Positions 29,401-38,747 of a DNA stretch of 64,000 bases are shown here, one piece after another. The stretch is from Butyrivibrio sp. (GTDB lineage: Bacteria > Bacillota > Clostridia > Lachnospirales > Lachnospiraceae). The position numbers and the translations under genes were made by a program. The notes beneath the pieces were generated by a model. It saw only the letters and a list, made by a program, of their open reading frames with translations, did no database searches and was not told the DNA's origin. The stretch lies in assembly GCA_017446685.1 (NCBI GenBank), contig JAFSQI010000124.1, positions 1 to 64,000 of the forward strand, written 5' to 3'. Every line of letters begins with the position of its first letter. Within the stretch, counting starts at the first letter, position 1.

Positions 29401-29669
29401 TCAGAAATCTTTCCCGTCATTCCTGAAGTATTGAATGGAAATACAGATATTCCGCTGCCCTTTTTAGGATATCTTCCCACCTTTTTCCACTGATTGAAGG
29501 ACACAAGCGTTTCAGCCTCCGGTTTCTGTGAAAAGACCGCAAGCTGGTTAGTCGCTGAAAAATTATGAACATTTCCTTTCCCGCAGAAAGAAATGAACCT
29601 CTCAAAAGTGGAAGGATCCATTTTTGTTGCAGCATCATGTACCAGTACTTCAAGATTATCTATATGCAT
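20472..29669 (-). CDS. Giant ArdC-like / N6-methylase-like / SF2 helicase protein
   Basis: The 3065-residue protein starts with an ArdC/LtrC-type domain (residues 1-230; [27 protein letters not shown]). A Gly/Glu/Ser-rich low-complexity stretch (about 230-390) follows. Later come an N6-adenine methylase-like domain (about 1500-1700, SAM region [14 protein letters not shown], catalytic box GNVPFGEF in place of NPPF) and an SNF2-like helicase. The helicase has Walker A GAGKS near 2230, DEAH near 2395 and GRILRFGN near 2736. Such proteins are common on Firmicute conjugative elements and are thought to protect or remodel incoming DNA. The low-complexity stretch coincides with a nested gene in the +1 frame. 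Confidence 0.9.
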   Translation of the reverse strand: MHIDNLEVLVHDAATKMDPSTFERFISFCGKGNVHNFSATNQLAVFSQKPEAETLVSFNQWKKVGRYPKKGSGISVFPFNTSGMTGKISDYVFDISDTFGAAFEVKKPDHRDFSSYLSDYALQTSIRNQIKEQMIPYMEKTFPDLAKGTAEYDSIMWMLSDCCVKIVNDKAGIWMDIDEKEMETYKKYFVTDGVSNAEAVIGAVNIIQDISHREIVKFNQFVLQKQRGETYGVSGQLRNGSVSESSGESEEERTESADAGRGNDTGDREHDGGRSTTGTGTSEDRSISGLGGNASEEIEKSEGYSELADGDTGVHDTRDAGRGENGEIPGRETEGSGGILREGTSKDAGADESIRDGYDGENTGREPDIRVPLGEDIPGSSLQTDNEQLTDEISASSADDVIIEENEQLSLFSYFDLAADNNISTGSINVDDTVLKSEPQYSDEFIASVLRAGACGFNLQSTLRIYNYYSTRWDNVDHLKAAEYLQTEFKGVTLGFDYNGQKISATYDKDGLKLCHGDAAKYDYDILLSWSEVENRIYNLVSGSDYIDKNSELVAESIDAADLANEIIFFYRDGYNLDEHMELVPELLQQFKGWPEIQDSMVDVLKDDNKAKEILSFMKEVYHLGETEQIRKWKYCSEYKHIEHLEAFINGRHGFVLKDNVDVCEPSFVPVDVVLYRHGLFDDTERGKSFRYNVFEASDGGNDNMSLAKYINEYTGVSGLGQSGFGMNHDSKGFEYNIIAVDTDTVHSDSRIERTISNSEAAKYFCRIIKSGKFFLSDEEKEHYKDWKSEKDIKARAVKSFNDEIEKEKERIKQETGKSYFDYTNISDADREELSGKVIRMFFNNKRFDGIRETVAEILTADNIQREDKENFVHSLLMINRAKIFPLVGYDFARIGTDYMHSTRFTNEVLCVSAFPQNYIDSTGWLSSMNYIGFSVEDLTERLTQLCISDPEILRNNGNTESGTDEIYSELLGEYVEKLKNQPVVNENMDAADGESDNDSEEGYSLNDNEYISDSTEGAESLDNFSEDNIVKDSTEDLSVSESSGTSEEIPELPNIKCEWSEDEAFVDGKYYTVAEFDRIMKQRDSRFKSVKESMIEKYGSWEDWYQSDENSAYLGYNKVKFTVNTKDGSSFTERQDIGDGLGGVLDCLSTYGNYEKYMPELYAAAGISDPENVAADDNFDVVSKNKETEEAADNEQNITESTESDNAEQFIDITAEDKKQFSYTREDRQAEIEESEKQYLVNGRFCDLFIDAFLTKQELAAMALAVHDEKYREDKVFLAHEFRIGLSEDTRFAGEDFIKLIGDYRNGVDVSEKFVQSLLWSKYSEFAFTFPMPIGNCMVNSSSTGIEVKFRGGFRDGGKDSASYQTIFESFMKRLDIIYGYEASKNTSKDIELADTVSVDVTVASSVSDRVLNTFDESVMNYNSNSFSYGNDWVPNNGSDAARFEANLQAITMLKAVEAGDLVPGDTVKNILSRYVGWGGLSMYFDESRDNLKADRDRLKSILTDEEYKSARASVTDSFYTSKEVIGGVYEAVYRFGFKGGRVLEPSMGIGNFFSAMPEDLKKNCLLSGVEIDSISGRIAKILHPEADIQIKGVENAELKKNGYDLIIGNVPFGEFSVFDKDFKFQNFMIHDYFFAKALDLCAPGGLVCFVTSKGTLDKNNSSVRKYISERAEFLGAIRLPNTAFAESANTEVTSDIIFLKKKEKPFVEDQEFVTVESIKNGELRIPLNSYYVTNPDMMLGTMQVDTQRFGPDRMLTYLAPNADMDLPRDIKSAVEHLPKDVYKRSNTVDDSVLSSDNKADKTQISIPADSETKNFTFSVIDGNVYMKEGNELVLKELTGKNKERVVKLCEIRQILHELINIQMEGCSPAQLSECQSRLNTAYDAFVDSYGYINDRQNKNAFADDVEYPLLCSLEDSVGGKLVKAKIFTEQTINPRIVHDHAESALEALYITVADYGYVNFENILRLYPHDFAEVLDELKGEIYLNPVKAVSTDEYKGYETKEEYLSGDVRKKLSEANIAVLNDDRYRENVDALQMVIPKDLEASEIDAKIGANWISPEDYQQFMYEKFGIHSYYGQKSCYLEYNSMMNNYFINGKGTVYSVENTNGYGTNRMSALEIFENLLNMRQIQVKDRVENEGGSATYVLNEKATMLAREKADQIKEEFKEWLFADSERRNKYVRIYNDRFNNVRPREYDGSNLEFPGMSADHALRPYQKNAVARIIRGGNTLLGHCVGAGKSYEMSAAAMELRRLGLANKVMIVVPNHLTGQMANEFLNLYPSANILLTRKEDFEKSKRKRFISKIATGNYDAVIIGHSQFEKIPISRERQQMYLEQQIEDVQQFIASMKHQQNKSWSVKQMEAQEKNLRVQLEKLMNEDYKDDVITFEELGVDCIMVDEAHNYKNLSFNTKIGNVSGINPQGSLKAYDLSLKVQYINEMNPGRNVIFATGTPISNTMCEMYIMQKYLQSDLLREKGLSHFDAWAANYGEVVTSLELSPEGKGYRSKTRFSKFTNLPELVTSFRMCADIQTQSMLPFLNIPKLEDGKYDIVECEANDDIRDCVDSFVERARLVRNGGVDAKEDNMLKICHDAKLVSTDIRLFIPDAESDVDSKLYKCVDNVFRIWEETKDTKAAQVIFSDIGVPTSDKDKFSVYQFIKDELVKKGMPAEEICFIHDAKNDKERSDMFSDVRNGIKRVIIGSTEKMGTGTNIQDRLYAMHEIDVPWRPSDVEQREGRILRFGNMFDNVHIFRYVTKGTFDAYNWSIIENKQKFISQVMTGGDVARSCTDIDEAVLNYAEMKAVASGNPLIKEKMEVDSEVTRLTLLKRNFMQNKYKLEDDFKYTLPSKRDRYNELIEKVKADIEKRNNNPLYNSDTEQQIIADTDISESAEDKEDKSPFEMSIHEVVITERKKAGELIKDLIRKIPEDGKIVEFGEYAGFHLGISKSRGIFSNELEAKIYVMGAGRYSVTANTFADVGNIIRIQNVVKGLEKNLSDFEGKLAQTMADIEASRIEFEKPFAKEEELKKLLERQSELNEILSEDAKEDKDQKQDNKESENVVNIQSQRKVI
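28502..28978 (-). CDS. Nested, overprinted gene: TnpV-like protein
   Basis: A 158-codon frame lies wholly inside the giant methylase/helicase gene, same strand, shifted +1. ATG 28978 follows GAGGGG with a six-base spacer, an excellent ribosome site. The product has balanced globular composition. It resembles TnpV proteins of Tn4451-type elements: [21 protein letters not shown], a helix with EAEEYFE, then [20 protein letters not shown] ending VLYR. In contrast, the host frame here is low-complexity Gly/Glu/Arg/Ser, as expected if the nested frame is the constrained one. The family match is by eye; an alternative is access by +1 frameshift from the host frame. Confidence 0.6.
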   Translation of the reverse strand: MEYLDNYEMDQFQKAAENLKKNEQNPQMPEEEMIPGIENMTEEEALQALGLQKIEVYQGLEEMLQKKSRRARDIVNWLTETQEYMIPVMLAEGRMEKFLDERLKEAEEYFEREHPKMQEQMKVSGMDTMERIQAENQIYESLWERIYQEVLYRPITNS

Positions 29670-29684
29670 AACATTACCTCTTTA

Positions 29685-31871
29685 TCACTTAAAGACCATT
29701 TCTATTTTTAACTGTTTTCCTTCATAGTGCTTACCATTTGAATCATAAGAGAAGGATTCTATACCATTAGGAACAGCGAAAGCATCAAACTTTCCATCTC
29801 CGGACTTCTTCGGAATTCCGGAAATCTTCGTTTTGTTTCCTCTGCACAGGGAGATGAACTGCTTTTCAGATATCTTCTGGCCAAAGACATGGGTTAACCG
29901 GAACCCGCACTTTTTTCTGCAATATGGTCCGAATTTCCCCTTAAGGATATCCGAACCGCAGTTGGGGCACTTGCATATAGCAGTACCGCCGGAAAAAGAT
30001 GCAAATTCGGATATATCAGTATCCGAATCACTGAAATTCTCCATGACTTCTTTTACGGTATCAAGAACATTCCTTGTAAGTGCTGTATAATCAGCTTTTC
30101 CGCTCTTAATGTTTTCCTGTACAACCCACCAGAGAGCTGTTGTATCAGCTTTTTTTATGTTGTCCGGAAGGAGCTTGTAAAATTTTCTGCCTTTACTGGT
30201 AGATACGAGGATATCGCTCTTTCCTTCCTTTTTCTCTTCAAGAAATCCGCTTGCAATAAGCTTTTTTATAATCTCAGCTCTTGTGGCACTTGTACCGATT
30301 GATCCGTTCTCACCCTTCTTTTCCTTGTCCTTTTCAAGAAGAAGCTCCTTTATCTTCGAATCATCGACATATTTGCTTATCTTTGTCATATCCTCATAAA
30401 GAGTAGTCTGTGTATATCTCTTTGGAGGCTTCGTCTCCTTTTTACTGATACTGCTCTTTTTTACAAATCCCTCATTATTTCCTTCCGGAATAAGACAGAT
30501 CTCAGGATCTTCATCTTCATCATCCTCAGATTTTTTCTGCGATGATTCCTTTAAAAAAGCCGTGAATCCTGGAGATACGATTTTTGATGATGTTGCCCTC
30601 AGTTCACCTATGTTTTTCCCATCAAGCACTACTTTTGATGTAACAGTAGTTTTTTCCTTGATACATGGCTGCATAAACTGGATGAGGTAAAAACTACATA
30701 TAGCCTGGTATACGTTCTTTTCCTGTCTGCTTAGTTTATCAACATCAACAGATATATTTGTAGGAATAATTGCAAAATGTGCTGTTATATAGGCATCATT
30801 AAAGCATCTGCTCTTTATCTTCGGATCAAATGCAGTATCATCCAAACCAAGATTCTTTGCAGCAGCTTTTATTGTTTCCGGTGCTTCTGCAAAGTGTTCC
30901 GAAGAAAGATACTGACAATCTGACCTGTTATAAGTAATGGCAGAATAGTTATCCCTGAGACTCTGTGTTATCTTCATAACATCATCAGGCTTATATCCCC
31001 ACTTCCTACCGCAGTAAGTGTTAAGTGTTGTAAGATTAAAAGGAAGTGGAGCACTCTCCTTTACCTTTTCTTTCTTAACCGTAAAATTCCTCTTACTTCC
31101 TTCAATACTCTTTCCGAGCCTTTCAAGGAAAGATGGAGAAAGAAATTTTCCATCAGTAAGCTCATTAAGGTCTTTTACGGGTGAATAAGTCAGCATTGCG
31201 TTATGCCCGCCAACATCACACTGCGCATTAAGGATATAATAATAGGTCTTTTTATGACCCTCTATCGCAAGGTCACGCATTACAACAAGACCTAGAGTTG
31301 GTGTCTGTACCCTTCCGACAGGGAGCTTTGCATCATATTTTTTGGAATAGAATCTTGTAAGGTTTATCCCAAACGTGATATCCGATACCTGTCTTGCATA
31401 GGCACTCCATCCGTCATTAACGCAGTCATTATTATCCTTCATGCGCCTCATGGCTTTTTTAAGGGCATCAACTGTGGTATTTGCAGTATCAAGCCTTTTG
31501 CAGCTGCCCTTATAATTAAAAAAGCGGAGAACTTCATCGACAAGGAGCTGTCCTTCCTCATCAGTATCTCCGCAATTAACAACTTCATCAGCCTGTTTCA
31601 GAAGTTCTCCTATCTGTTTGACCCTTGCACTGTTCTCAGAAGGCACCGCATTATGCCATGGTTCGAAATATATGGGAAGATCTGCAAGATTCCATGATTT
31701 ATATTTCTCATCATAATCCTGTGGCTGTTTGAGCGTAAGTAAATGCCCTGAAAGCCATGTAACCGCATCAGGACCTTTATAGATAACCCCGTCCTTTATA
31801 ATCTGTTGTCCATCAATGGCGGAGGCAATCGCCTCCGCCAGTACCTTCTTTTCAGCAAGAAATAGTCTCAT
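29685..31871 (-). CDS. topB: Topoisomerase III, plasmid TraE/TopB type
   Basis: The 728-residue type IA topoisomerase has the N-terminal Toprim start MRLFLAEKKVLAEAIA and the Toprim metal motif in GDTDEEGQLLVDEVL (about residue 98, the DxDxxGQ form seen in plasmid TraE). It also has VGRVQTPTLGLV and the active-site tyrosine in TYNRSDCQYL (about 313). A C-terminal zinc ribbon, CPNCGSDI then CRKKCGF, is near 636. It would resolve intertwined DNA during transfer or replication. The ATG follows CGGAGGAAG, which lies within the last codons of the upstream gene, with TAATG overlap. Confidence 0.92.
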   Translation of the reverse strand: MRLFLAEKKVLAEAIASAIDGQQIIKDGVIYKGPDAVTWLSGHLLTLKQPQDYDEKYKSWNLADLPIYFEPWHNAVPSENSARVKQIGELLKQADEVVNCGDTDEEGQLLVDEVLRFFNYKGSCKRLDTANTTVDALKKAMRRMKDNNDCVNDGWSAYARQVSDITFGINLTRFYSKKYDAKLPVGRVQTPTLGLVVMRDLAIEGHKKTYYYILNAQCDVGGHNAMLTYSPVKDLNELTDGKFLSPSFLERLGKSIEGSKRNFTVKKEKVKESAPLPFNLTTLNTYCGRKWGYKPDDVMKITQSLRDNYSAITYNRSDCQYLSSEHFAEAPETIKAAAKNLGLDDTAFDPKIKSRCFNDAYITAHFAIIPTNISVDVDKLSRQEKNVYQAICSFYLIQFMQPCIKEKTTVTSKVVLDGKNIGELRATSSKIVSPGFTAFLKESSQKKSEDDEDEDPEICLIPEGNNEGFVKKSSISKKETKPPKRYTQTTLYEDMTKISKYVDDSKIKELLLEKDKEKKGENGSIGTSATRAEIIKKLIASGFLEEKKEGKSDILVSTSKGRKFYKLLPDNIKKADTTALWWVVQENIKSGKADYTALTRNVLDTVKEVMENFSDSDTDISEFASFSGGTAICKCPNCGSDILKGKFGPYCRKKCGFRLTHVFGQKISEKQFISLCRGNKTKISGIPKKSGDGKFDAFAVPNGIESFSYDSNGKHYEGKQLKIEMVFK

Positions 31872-32944
31872 TATCTTCCTCCGTGATGCTGTCTGAAGTT
31901 CTGTGACTGGTCAATGTCAAATGGCAGCTCTTCTGAAAGCGGGAACTCTGCCACCTTGTCATTGGTTCTTTCCTTTTCGATACCCTCATCAGCAAATACA
32001 ACTCTTGAAAGCTCAGCATCAAACTTATAACACCTATCTGAAAGGTATTCCTCACTGCTGACAACTTCCCTGTTAACAGAACTGATCATGTCTTCCATTT
32101 CTTCATATGTCTGTCCCATCTGCGGAACAGCCAGGATCTCATGTACAGAAGATGGGATAATGAAGTAATCGCCTTGGCATTTTTCTGAAAGCTGCTCAAG
32201 CAGATTTTCATCCAGCATTGCAGAAGCACCAAAAAGCATATTTTCATTTGATATTACATACATATTTGGTGTCTGTGGCATTGCAAATCCCATTTCAAGG
32301 TCACTTGGGAAAGCATCACCCATCATTTTTCTAAGAACTTCCTGCATACTCTCAACCTTGTAATACTGGTTATTTGCAATGTTATCCATTGCAATCTTGT
32401 GGAGTATATCAGAGTTGACCATTGTAACGCCATCAGCCATCCATGCATCCACCATGGTATTCTTTACAGTCACTGATCCCATACCTTCGCCAAATGTTCC
32501 AACTTCAAGGTAATAAACCTCAGCCATATCAAGATATTTTTTATGTGGCTTATCCTTAAGGAATTCCACATTCTTTTCATAATTGACAAGCTTTACCTTG
32601 ATCTGTCCTGAAATCTTATGGAAATCCTGAATATCCGAAATATCCAGTCTCTGGTTTAAAGGCACTTCAAACTTAACCCTGGTTGCAGCAATATCCTTAA
32701 GGCAGTGGTCAAGTGTCTGAAGACCTTTCGAATAATCCTCATAAAACTTATTGAGGTAGATGTTGGGAACCATCTTGTTTCCCTGTCCGCCCATCTGGTA
32801 CGTATCGATCATCAGACCATCATATGTAACACCATTATTTTTTGTTACCCTCTCAATGCGTACATCGCAGTCCTTAAATTCTGGCGGAAGAAAGCCTTTT
32901 ATCTCATTAAGGACAGTATCCTTAAACTCTTCATAAGTCATCAT
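31871..32944 (-). CDS. DUF5688-family protein
   Basis: The 357-residue protein resembles DUF5688 proteins of Lachnospiraceae elements. The N-terminal part has the pattern YDGLMI then an Asn-Ile-Tyr-Leu strand (PNIYLNKFYEDYSKG). A C-terminal half ends in a segment where the protein is compared against the cell's expected values (MYVISNENMLFGASAML, YFIIPSSVHEILAVP). Function is unknown. It is preceded by a four-base overlap with a 44-residue gene and overlaps topB. A shorter relative of its C-terminal half follows upstream at 33094-33795. Confidence 0.75.
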   Translation of the reverse strand: MMTYEEFKDTVLNEIKGFLPPEFKDCDVRIERVTKNNGVTYDGLMIDTYQMGGQGNKMVPNIYLNKFYEDYSKGLQTLDHCLKDIAATRVKFEVPLNQRLDISDIQDFHKISGQIKVKLVNYEKNVEFLKDKPHKKYLDMAEVYYLEVGTFGEGMGSVTVKNTMVDAWMADGVTMVNSDILHKIAMDNIANNQYYKVESMQEVLRKMMGDAFPSDLEMGFAMPQTPNMYVISNENMLFGASAMLDENLLEQLSEKCQGDYFIIPSSVHEILAVPQMGQTYEEMEDMISSVNREVVSSEEYLSDRCYKFDAELSRVVFADEGIEKERTNDKVAEFPLSEELPFDIDQSQNFRQHHGGR

Positions 32945-33075
32945 TTGTCCTTTCCTCCTTCTCCGTTATCCTTTGCTTTAACAGAATACTTTTTTGAAAG
33001 TTCCTCGGCATAAGCCTTAAGCCTGTCCTTTCCTTCAGCATTTTTATCAACATCATACGTAATAGCGTTAATCAT
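32941..33075 (-). CDS. Small 44-residue protein
   Basis: ATG 33075 follows AGAGAGG and opens a 44-codon frame (MINAITYDVDKNAEGKDRLK to NGEGGKDK) whose TGA overlaps the ATG of the DUF5688 gene. The composition is charged with one amphipathic helix (KDRLKAYAEELSKKYS). The tight coupling on both sides argues that it is real. No family is recognised. Its GGAGG-containing end also serves as the ribosome site for the next gene. Confidence 0.6.
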   Translation of the reverse strand: MINAITYDVDKNAEGKDRLKAYAEELSKKYSVKAKDNGEGGKDK

Positions 33076-33093
33076 AATATCAAACCTCTCTTT

Positions 33094-33795
33094 TTATCTG
33101 AAATGTCTGTTTACAGCATGAAACTCCGGTTCAGCACCAAGGGACAGCTCCTCGCCCTCCGAATTTGTAAGTGTTCTGCTTGCCCTGTCATAATGAAGTA
33201 TCTTATCGGAAAGAACAGTCTCACCACGTTCTTTCATGGATTCACAAAGTTCAGCATAATCACTCTGCATTTCATCAAATGCTTCGGAGCCGTTAAATTC
33301 AACACAGTATGCAGCATTTCCATCAACAGGAAATACTATCAGATCCTTATCTTTCATAGACGCAAGATTATCAATGATATCAGGATCATAGAAAACAGCT
33401 GCCATACCGCCATCATGTACAGAATTTGTTATTGCATACACTTCCGGTACTGCAATATTGTCAAAAAGCTTAAAATCTTCGCTGTTAGCCCTTCCACTTT
33501 CCTTGAGAACATCAATAATCCGCCCTGGGAATATGTTCTTTGCATTTTCCATTGCTTTTTCCTGAAAGTCCTCAACGCTCATCTGAAGTTCAAGTACCAT
33601 ATCATTGGTAACAAGTACAGACGGACCACTGAAGAATGATGATTTCTGTTCACCAAGAAGCAGCCTTGGTATAAGAGCCATGTCCCCCTTCACTACGGAA
33701 GGGGACTTCTCTACCATTTCTTCAAAATCAGAAGCATTAACTATGTTCATGTAAACCCTTGATAAAAACTCATCTTTTTCAAACTGTAAACTCAT
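33094..33795 (-). CDS. Short DUF5688-like protein
   Basis: The 233-residue protein resembles the C-terminal half of the neighbouring DUF5688 protein. Shared features are VYAITNSVHDGGMAAVFYDP beside MYVISNENMLFGASAML, then LIVFPVDGNAAY beside YFIIPSSVHEI, and a tail with SDKILHYDRASRTL. A duplication followed by loss of the N-terminal half is the simplest explanation. It starts eight bases after GGGAG in the preceding small gene's last codons. Confidence 0.65.
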   Translation of the reverse strand: MSLQFEKDEFLSRVYMNIVNASDFEEMVEKSPSVVKGDMALIPRLLLGEQKSSFFSGPSVLVTNDMVLELQMSVEDFQEKAMENAKNIFPGRIIDVLKESGRANSEDFKLFDNIAVPEVYAITNSVHDGGMAAVFYDPDIIDNLASMKDKDLIVFPVDGNAAYCVEFNGSEAFDEMQSDYAELCESMKERGETVLSDKILHYDRASRTLTNSEGEELSLGAEPEFHAVNRHFR

Positions 33796-33798
33796 TTC

Positions 33799-33939
33799 TT
33801 ATCTCCCGTGATGTCTTACAACATCCTGTTCGTTTTCCTGTTCAGCACTGTTATCAGCACTTACCTCATTATTTTTTTTTTCGTATATGGCTTCAGACTC
33901 AGCAAACTTATCAGCAACATCCCTTGCAGAAAGTTCCAT
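33799..33939 (-). CDS. Small 46-residue protein
   Basis: ATG 33939 shares one base with the stop of the upstream 320-residue gene (TAATG) and follows GAGGATG. The 46-residue product (MELSARDVADKFAESEAIYE, ending DVVRHHGR) is acidic with one helix. Its terminal codons supply the ribosome site for the next gene three bases on. No family is recognised; reality rests on the coupled layout. Confidence 0.55.
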   Translation of the reverse strand: MELSARDVADKFAESEAIYEKKNNEVSADNSAEQENEQDVVRHHGR

Positions 33940-34901
33940 TACTTCATCCTCATATTTACTCCATGTTTAGCCTGGAATACAAAATCATTTGAATCCGGAA
34001 GGGAAAGATATGTCTTGATTGTTCCATACCCGTTATCTTCCTTCTTGATCTGCCATGCCGGAACTACGATCTGGTAAAATACTGCTTCTTTTTCTTCCTT
34101 ATTCTGTGTATCTGAATATACAGGTACGGAAACACTGTAAAGGTCATTTCCATCCTTAGAGTGGAAGGATCTTAAGAGCTTTTCTGAAACAGCTATCTTA
34201 AGTTTTTCCGGTACATTCTTTGCAGCTTCTACAGCTTCTTTTAGCTGTGAACTGCTGATCTGTTTCTCAACATTCTCATAAACACCTTCAGCAACCTTCA
34301 CTGATCTCTTAAGAGTGACAAGATAGTCTGCATCAGGGTTATCCTTCTGCTTAACAGGGAATGAAAAATGTCCCATCTTCTTTTCATCAACCTTGAAATG
34401 TTCAGACGCAACTATGAACTCATAATAGTTTGCACCGCCTTCCTGTTCCTTAACAGGAAGAGAAACGGATACATACTCTACTCCGTTCTTTGCATTGAAT
34501 TTTCTGGTCCAGTCTTCAGGAACACTCATCTTTGTATACATGGAATTCTGTTCCTGTCTCTTTGCCTTGTAAGCCTCGCTGTTGGCTTTATACATCTCAT
34601 AGAGATCTTCTATCTTAACTGTCTTTTCAGTATTCCTGTATTTTTCTTCCTTCGGAGCAGAATCTGGAACACCTTCAACACGTTCCGAATACCTTAATGT
34701 AATCTCTGTACCAACAGGACGCATGAAATATACCCTGTTGGGATCTTCTTCATTTTGTTTGAGGGATTCCTTTGGATAAAAGAACACCGAAGAATCCGGC
34801 GCAAGAACTCTTAAATAATCCTTACCATTTTTTTCATTATGGTGTGGATGGTCAAAATCGACCTGTTTTTTGCTTAGATCAATCGTTACATATTCTGCCA
34901 T
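33939..34901 (-). CDS. Three-repeat hypothetical protein
   Basis: The start at 34901 is eight bases after GGAGG; the TTG at 34916 and ATG at 34907 are less suitable. The 320-residue protein contains repeated beta-rich units. The first is near residues 5-55 (NGKDYLRVLAP, VFFYPKESL). The second is near 115-190 (FNAKNGVEYVSVSLPV, YYEFIVASEHFKVDEKKMG). The third is near 245-320 (FHSKDGNDLYSVSVPV, FYQIVVPAWQIKKED). Lys-rich helical linkers separate them. It is located between SSB and the DUF5688 genes. A nucleic-acid role is possible but unproven. Confidence 0.65.
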   Translation of the reverse strand: MAEYVTIDLSKKQVDFDHPHHNEKNGKDYLRVLAPDSSVFFYPKESLKQNEEDPNRVYFMRPVGTEITLRYSERVEGVPDSAPKEEKYRNTEKTVKIEDLYEMYKANSEAYKAKRQEQNSMYTKMSVPEDWTRKFNAKNGVEYVSVSLPVKEQEGGANYYEFIVASEHFKVDEKKMGHFSFPVKQKDNPDADYLVTLKRSVKVAEGVYENVEKQISSSQLKEAVEAAKNVPEKLKIAVSEKLLRSFHSKDGNDLYSVSVPVYSDTQNKEEKEAVFYQIVVPAWQIKKEDNGYGTIKTYLSLPDSNDFVFQAKHGVNMRMK

Positions 34902-35034
34902 TGCCATGACCTCCAATACAATAAGCTATAGGTTAACTAACTACACTACTACAATAAAGGTCACGGCAAGGATAGAAAATGTACAAAATACAAACATTTT
35001 TTAAGTTTTTCCTCATTTTTGACAACAAAAACAA

Positions 35035-35520
35035 TCAGTCAAAAACAAGATTTGAAGCAGCAATATCAAAGTAATCGTTCTCATTAAGGCAGACAAAACC
35101 CTTCTGCTGTGCTTCTTCATACATATCATCCATGAGTTTTATCTCGGATGATACGGGTTGTTCAAGATCCTTTGGCTCAGTATTCCTAACAAAAGGAAGA
35201 GTGACATTATCACCAAACTCCATCTGTTCAACAAGAAGTACATCAGAAAGATGCCTTGTCCCGTTCTCATCCTTGAATACATGGTTTACAAACTTTCCAA
35301 CAGCAGTAACCTTGATACCTTTACTAAATCTCTCACTGATAGTCTTTGCTGCTGAATCAAAGGCTACACACTGGAAAAAATCATATTTTATCCCATCAAA
35401 ACTATTTCTTGTAGAACACAACACAAATTTACATATATATGCCTGTTTATCAGTATCAAGCGGAAGAAGTTTTACTTCCGGCACAGTTACGATCTTTCCG
35501 CAATACATTCCAAAATTCAT
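35035..35520 (-). CDS. ssb: Single-stranded DNA-binding protein (OB fold)
   Basis: The 161-residue protein has the SSB OB-fold pattern: a short N-terminal strand (GKIVTVPEVKLLP), YICKFVLCSTRNSFDGIKYD then FFQCVAFDSAAKTISERFSKG, and the glycine-bounded strand IKVTAVGKFVNHVF. The tail is acidic but lacks the DDDIPF tip of chromosomal SSB. It would coat transferred single strands in the recipient. It is the last gene of the channel operon, and AAAGAGG precedes the start. The 133-bp gap below it holds no further gene. Confidence 0.75.
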   Translation of the reverse strand: MNFGMYCGKIVTVPEVKLLPLDTDKQAYICKFVLCSTRNSFDGIKYDFFQCVAFDSAAKTISERFSKGIKVTAVGKFVNHVFKDENGTRHLSDVLLVEQMEFGDNVTLPFVRNTEPKDLEQPVSSEIKLMDDMYEEAQQKGFVCLNENDYFDIAASNLVFD

Positions 35521-35541
35521 ATTTACCTCTTTCTCTATGCA

Positions 35542-36255
35542 TCATCCATACAAGATCTCGATATATTCACGAATATTATCCGGATCCATGTTCTTATTGA
35601 ACATCCTAGTTAACAAACTAACGTCAATATCTGGAATATACTCAGTAATCTCCATCATTGCTTTTATCTGTTCATTTGTATATCCCTGGTTATAAAGGTT
35701 AAGGAACACATCCTGGCTCATCGTAAACTCTTTTTCCTGTTCCTCGCCCTGTTTTTCCCTGTCCCTTGACCATATCTTTTTTATCTTATTTGTATCTTCT
35801 TTTGGCTCTTTCTTCTTATCTTCAGCAAATACATCATCTTCATAATAATCCTCGGAATTATCATCAAGGGAGATTTCTTCAGAAGTAACCTCTTCAGCTA
35901 TTTCTTTCCTTGAATCAGCCTTCTCACGATTTTCTTCTTTTATCCGTGTCATTTCAGAAACATCAACAAGATCCACATCCACCTGTGAAGCAACTGAATA
36001 TTTTAGAAGAAATACAAATCCGAAAATGACCTCGGATATGATAAATCCGACAATCATTCCTATAAGGGAATAATCATTAAAATATCCCCTTAACGGATTT
36101 GCAAGCACTTCAAGAAACCTTGTCCCATATCCCAATTCAGAACCTTCAGTTTTCGGTATGGCTCCGCATATGAGATACCCTATGAAGATGGATAAAAAAG
36201 TAATGATCACCCAGAAAATAATAAGGGCTATTTTGTTGGTGTTTCCTTTTTTCAT
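35542..36255 (-). CDS. Two-helix membrane protein with acidic cytoplasmic tail
   Basis: Two hydrophobic segments (IALIIFWVIITFLSIFIGYL at about residues 8-30 and MIVGFIISEVIFGFVFLL at about 67-84) are followed by a long acidic and charged tail. The last 60 residues form a small helical domain (FLNLYNQGYTNEQIKAMMEI, DNIREYIEIL) that looks like a protein-binding module. It sits between SSB and coiled-coil proteins in the transfer operon. No family is recognised. Confidence 0.65.
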   Translation of the reverse strand: MKKGNTNKIALIIFWVIITFLSIFIGYLICGAIPKTEGSELGYGTRFLEVLANPLRGYFNDYSLIGMIVGFIISEVIFGFVFLLKYSVASQVDVDLVDVSEMTRIKEENREKADSRKEIAEEVTSEEISLDDNSEDYYEDDVFAEDKKKEPKEDTNKIKKIWSRDREKQGEEQEKEFTMSQDVFLNLYNQGYTNEQIKAMMEITEYIPDIDVSLLTRMFNKNMDPDNIREYIEILYG

Positions 36256-36265
36256 AATGACTCCT

Positions 36266-37714
36266 TTATTCTGTCAGTGCATTCAGGCCATGTTCATTAA
36301 AGAAATCCCGGATATCGTCTTCTGATGGATCACGGCTTATCAGTCTGTACAATTCAAAACATGGTACTGTTTCATTAAGGTTGCTCTTAATGAGCTGCAT
36401 TTTATCCTTGGAAAATGCCATATCCATCATCTTGATGAATATGCGATTTTCCTGTTCCTGACGGGGACGTTTGTTGAAATATTTTTCGCTGTGCTTTAGC
36501 AAGAAATCCATGAAGAAATTAGATTTCTGCCTGAAATTCTCACTGTTATCAACAACTTCCCTCACATCTTCATATCCGTAATCAGTTTCTTCCAGTTGGT
36601 CTACATGTGCATCATCTTCAAAACTTCCTTCCAGATCATCAAAGAATGTACCTTCTGAATCATCCATATCACCAACTACTTCAACCTCATCAAGTCTTGC
36701 CATATCCTTTTCGGAAACAGTATTTGATGCATCACCTTCCGATTTATCACCAGATTCATCAAGTTCCTTTGATGCAAGGTTTAAAAGCTGCTGATGATAC
36801 TGTTCGGCAAGAACAGCATTATGCTCATTCTCAGAACGGAGCTTTTCGTTTGTTTCATTGAGCTGGTCAATGTGTACTCTCTGCTCATCAAGAGAAGCAT
36901 TTGCTTCTGAAAGCTCATCACTTACACTGATTATCTTCCCTTCAAGTGCACGTATTCTGTTAACATACTTCTCAAGTGTATCCCTTGTTGTATTGAGAAT
37001 CTTGTCATTTTCTTTTTTGTAGTTTATTATTTTTTCCCTATCGGAACGATACATAAGAATTTCTTTTTTTATCTCAAGAACTGTTTTATTGGCAGCTTCT
37101 ATCTGGTCAAAGAAATCCGCATTTCTTTCAGCAAGCCTGTCTTTTTCTGCTTCAAGGTCAATAATTTTTTGTTTTTGGGCTGCAATTGTACCATTTAACT
37201 GATCAATAATCTGTTCATACTTTTCAATCTCATATCTTGCTGAAACATTTGCTGCTCCGTCATCGCTGCCACTGCCATTAACCTGTAAGAAAATATCAAT
37301 ATTTTTCTTCATTTCGCTTGCAGTTTCATTAGCTTCAAACATGACAAGCGTATCCTTAATGGAAATATTCTTACGGAATGCGCCCATTATGACTTCGCAA
37401 AACTCATCCTTATCTGTTTTTTCTTCAAAAACAGTAAGGAACATATTAAACCACCCAAGAGGCGCATTTCTGTCATAAAGTTCCTTGCAGTACTGAACCG
37501 CATTTTCATTTATCACCTGTAGAAAATCAGAATGATACAAAAATTCATATAGATCCCTTCGGATACTGTCCTTTTCAAGAATATAATCTATAAAAGGATT
37601 GGTCTTTACAGATTCATCATCCTGTATGGAAGTAGGAACTATAAGATGAAGCTTTTCCATGTTTTCTGTAAATCCCCTGTCCCTTGACATGGAGATTATT
37701 ATAGTTTCGTTCAT
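36266..37714 (-). CDS. Coiled-coil protein of the transfer region
   Basis: The 482-residue protein has a helical N-terminal domain (about 1-150) and a coiled coil (about 165-300, with IEKYEQIIDQLNGTIAAQKQ and LEAEKDRLAERN). An acidic linker and a helical C-terminal domain (KSNFFMDFLLKHSEKYFNKR) follow. Its N-terminal domain resembles that of the next gene (SIRRDLYEFL beside SIRRDVLEYL; FRKNISIKDT beside IQENISFERF), so the two are probably paralogues. A scaffolding role near the channel is inference. AAGGGAG precedes the ATG. Confidence 0.65.
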   Translation of the reverse strand: MNETIIISMSRDRGFTENMEKLHLIVPTSIQDDESVKTNPFIDYILEKDSIRRDLYEFLYHSDFLQVINENAVQYCKELYDRNAPLGWFNMFLTVFEEKTDKDEFCEVIMGAFRKNISIKDTLVMFEANETASEMKKNIDIFLQVNGSGSDDGAANVSARYEIEKYEQIIDQLNGTIAAQKQKIIDLEAEKDRLAERNADFFDQIEAANKTVLEIKKEILMYRSDREKIINYKKENDKILNTTRDTLEKYVNRIRALEGKIISVSDELSEANASLDEQRVHIDQLNETNEKLRSENEHNAVLAEQYHQQLLNLASKELDESGDKSEGDASNTVSEKDMARLDEVEVVGDMDDSEGTFFDDLEGSFEDDAHVDQLEETDYGYEDVREVVDNSENFRQKSNFFMDFLLKHSEKYFNKRPRQEQENRIFIKMMDMAFSKDKMQLIKSNLNETVPCFELYRLISRDPSEDDIRDFFNEHGLNALTE

Positions 37715-37729
37715 ATACTACTCCCTTCA

Positions 37730-38665
37730 TCAGACACTCTCAGGAAAACTCATAGCAATAAGCCCATCTTCCTGTTTTGTAAGTGTCTGCAGTTCAGACA
37801 ACTTTTTATCAATCTCCTGTCTTCTTATCTCACTCTTTTCAGCTGCACGAAGCTTTGTATTAAGAACATCAATCTCATTTTGAAGCGTAGCAATCTTTTC
37901 CTGTTGCCCGGAAAGCAGTCTTCTTTCAATCTCATAAAGAGCCTTAAGTCTCTCTATCTCTATCTTGTCATTTTCCCAGTCACGGACAACATCATTCATA
38001 AATACGGAAAGGTCACGTACATAGCCCTGTAATCCGTTGACGTAATCATTAAATTTATTCTGGATTGACTGTATATTCTCTTCTCGTTCTCTTCCGGCTG
38101 TAATAACCTGAATAAGATTATCGAATACATGAACCGGTGAATTCCCCTTGACGTCTTCAGTAGTATTTTCACTCACATCACTCTCATGATAATCGGCAAC
38201 CTCATTTTTCTCTTTATCCGTATCATCAACAGCATCTATTATTTTCTCTTCATCCGCACCAGTGCCGTGAATTCTGCTGAAAATGCCATAAACATCAGTC
38301 GCATCTTCATCAAACAGTGCCTCAAATCTTTCAAATGAAATATTCTCCTGTATAGCACCGTTTATGATGATCATAAGATCACCAACACCAATCTTGTTAA
38401 TATTCTTATGATAGTTATTTAGAAAACCATACCATTCCGGCGATATCTCAGGATCCTCCATAAGAGTAGAGAAATTAAAAAGATACTCATCACCGCAGTC
38501 AATATCTGCTGCATTTTCTGAAAGATATTCCAAAACATCACGTCTTATGGAAACTCCGGTACGGAGCTTGCGCATAATCGATTCATGCAGAGCATCATTA
38601 TCCTCACTTACCCTGTCAAGAAGTACCTTTATTTCATCATCATTTATCATCTTTTCTGTAACCAT
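37730..38665 (-). CDS. Coiled-coil protein, paralogue of its neighbour
   Basis: The 311-residue protein has an N-terminal helical domain sharing motifs with the 482-residue neighbour, and a coiled coil at about 210-300 (IERLKALYEIERRLLSGQQE, IATLQNEIDVLNTKL). CAGGAGG precedes the start and a copy of the repeated palindrome lies 34 bases upstream. The absence of the C-terminal domain distinguishes it from the neighbour. No known family. Confidence 0.65.
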   Translation of the reverse strand: MVTEKMINDDEIKVLLDRVSEDNDALHESIMRKLRTGVSIRRDVLEYLSENAADIDCGDEYLFNFSTLMEDPEISPEWYGFLNNYHKNINKIGVGDLMIIINGAIQENISFERFEALFDEDATDVYGIFSRIHGTGADEEKIIDAVDDTDKEKNEVADYHESDVSENTTEDVKGNSPVHVFDNLIQVITAGREREENIQSIQNKFNDYVNGLQGYVRDLSVFMNDVVRDWENDKIEIERLKALYEIERRLLSGQQEKIATLQNEIDVLNTKLRAAEKSEIRRQEIDKKLSELQTLTKQEDGLIAMSFPESV

Positions 38666-38698
38666 AATCGCCTCCTGGTCTATCTTTTTTTACATATC

Positions 38699-38722
38699 AC
38701 TTCGTCTCATTGTGAGACAAGG
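38699..38722. promoter_or_regulatory. Palindromic element, copy 2 of 6
   Basis: The arms are ACTTCGTCTCA and TGAGACAAGG around TTG. It lies in the 82-bp gap between two transfer genes, 34 bases upstream of ATG 38665. On the transcribed strand it can form an RNA hairpin with a GTCTCA/TGAGAC core stem. Confidence 0.7.
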
Positions 38723-38747
38723 CTTCTAACGGAATTAAAGAAAATCC

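Noticed and set aside
29685..31871. Topoisomerase with DxDEEGQ instead of DxDREGE as a degenerate enzyme
   Set aside because: This variant is usual for plasmid TraE-type topoisomerases and the active-site tyrosine context is intact.
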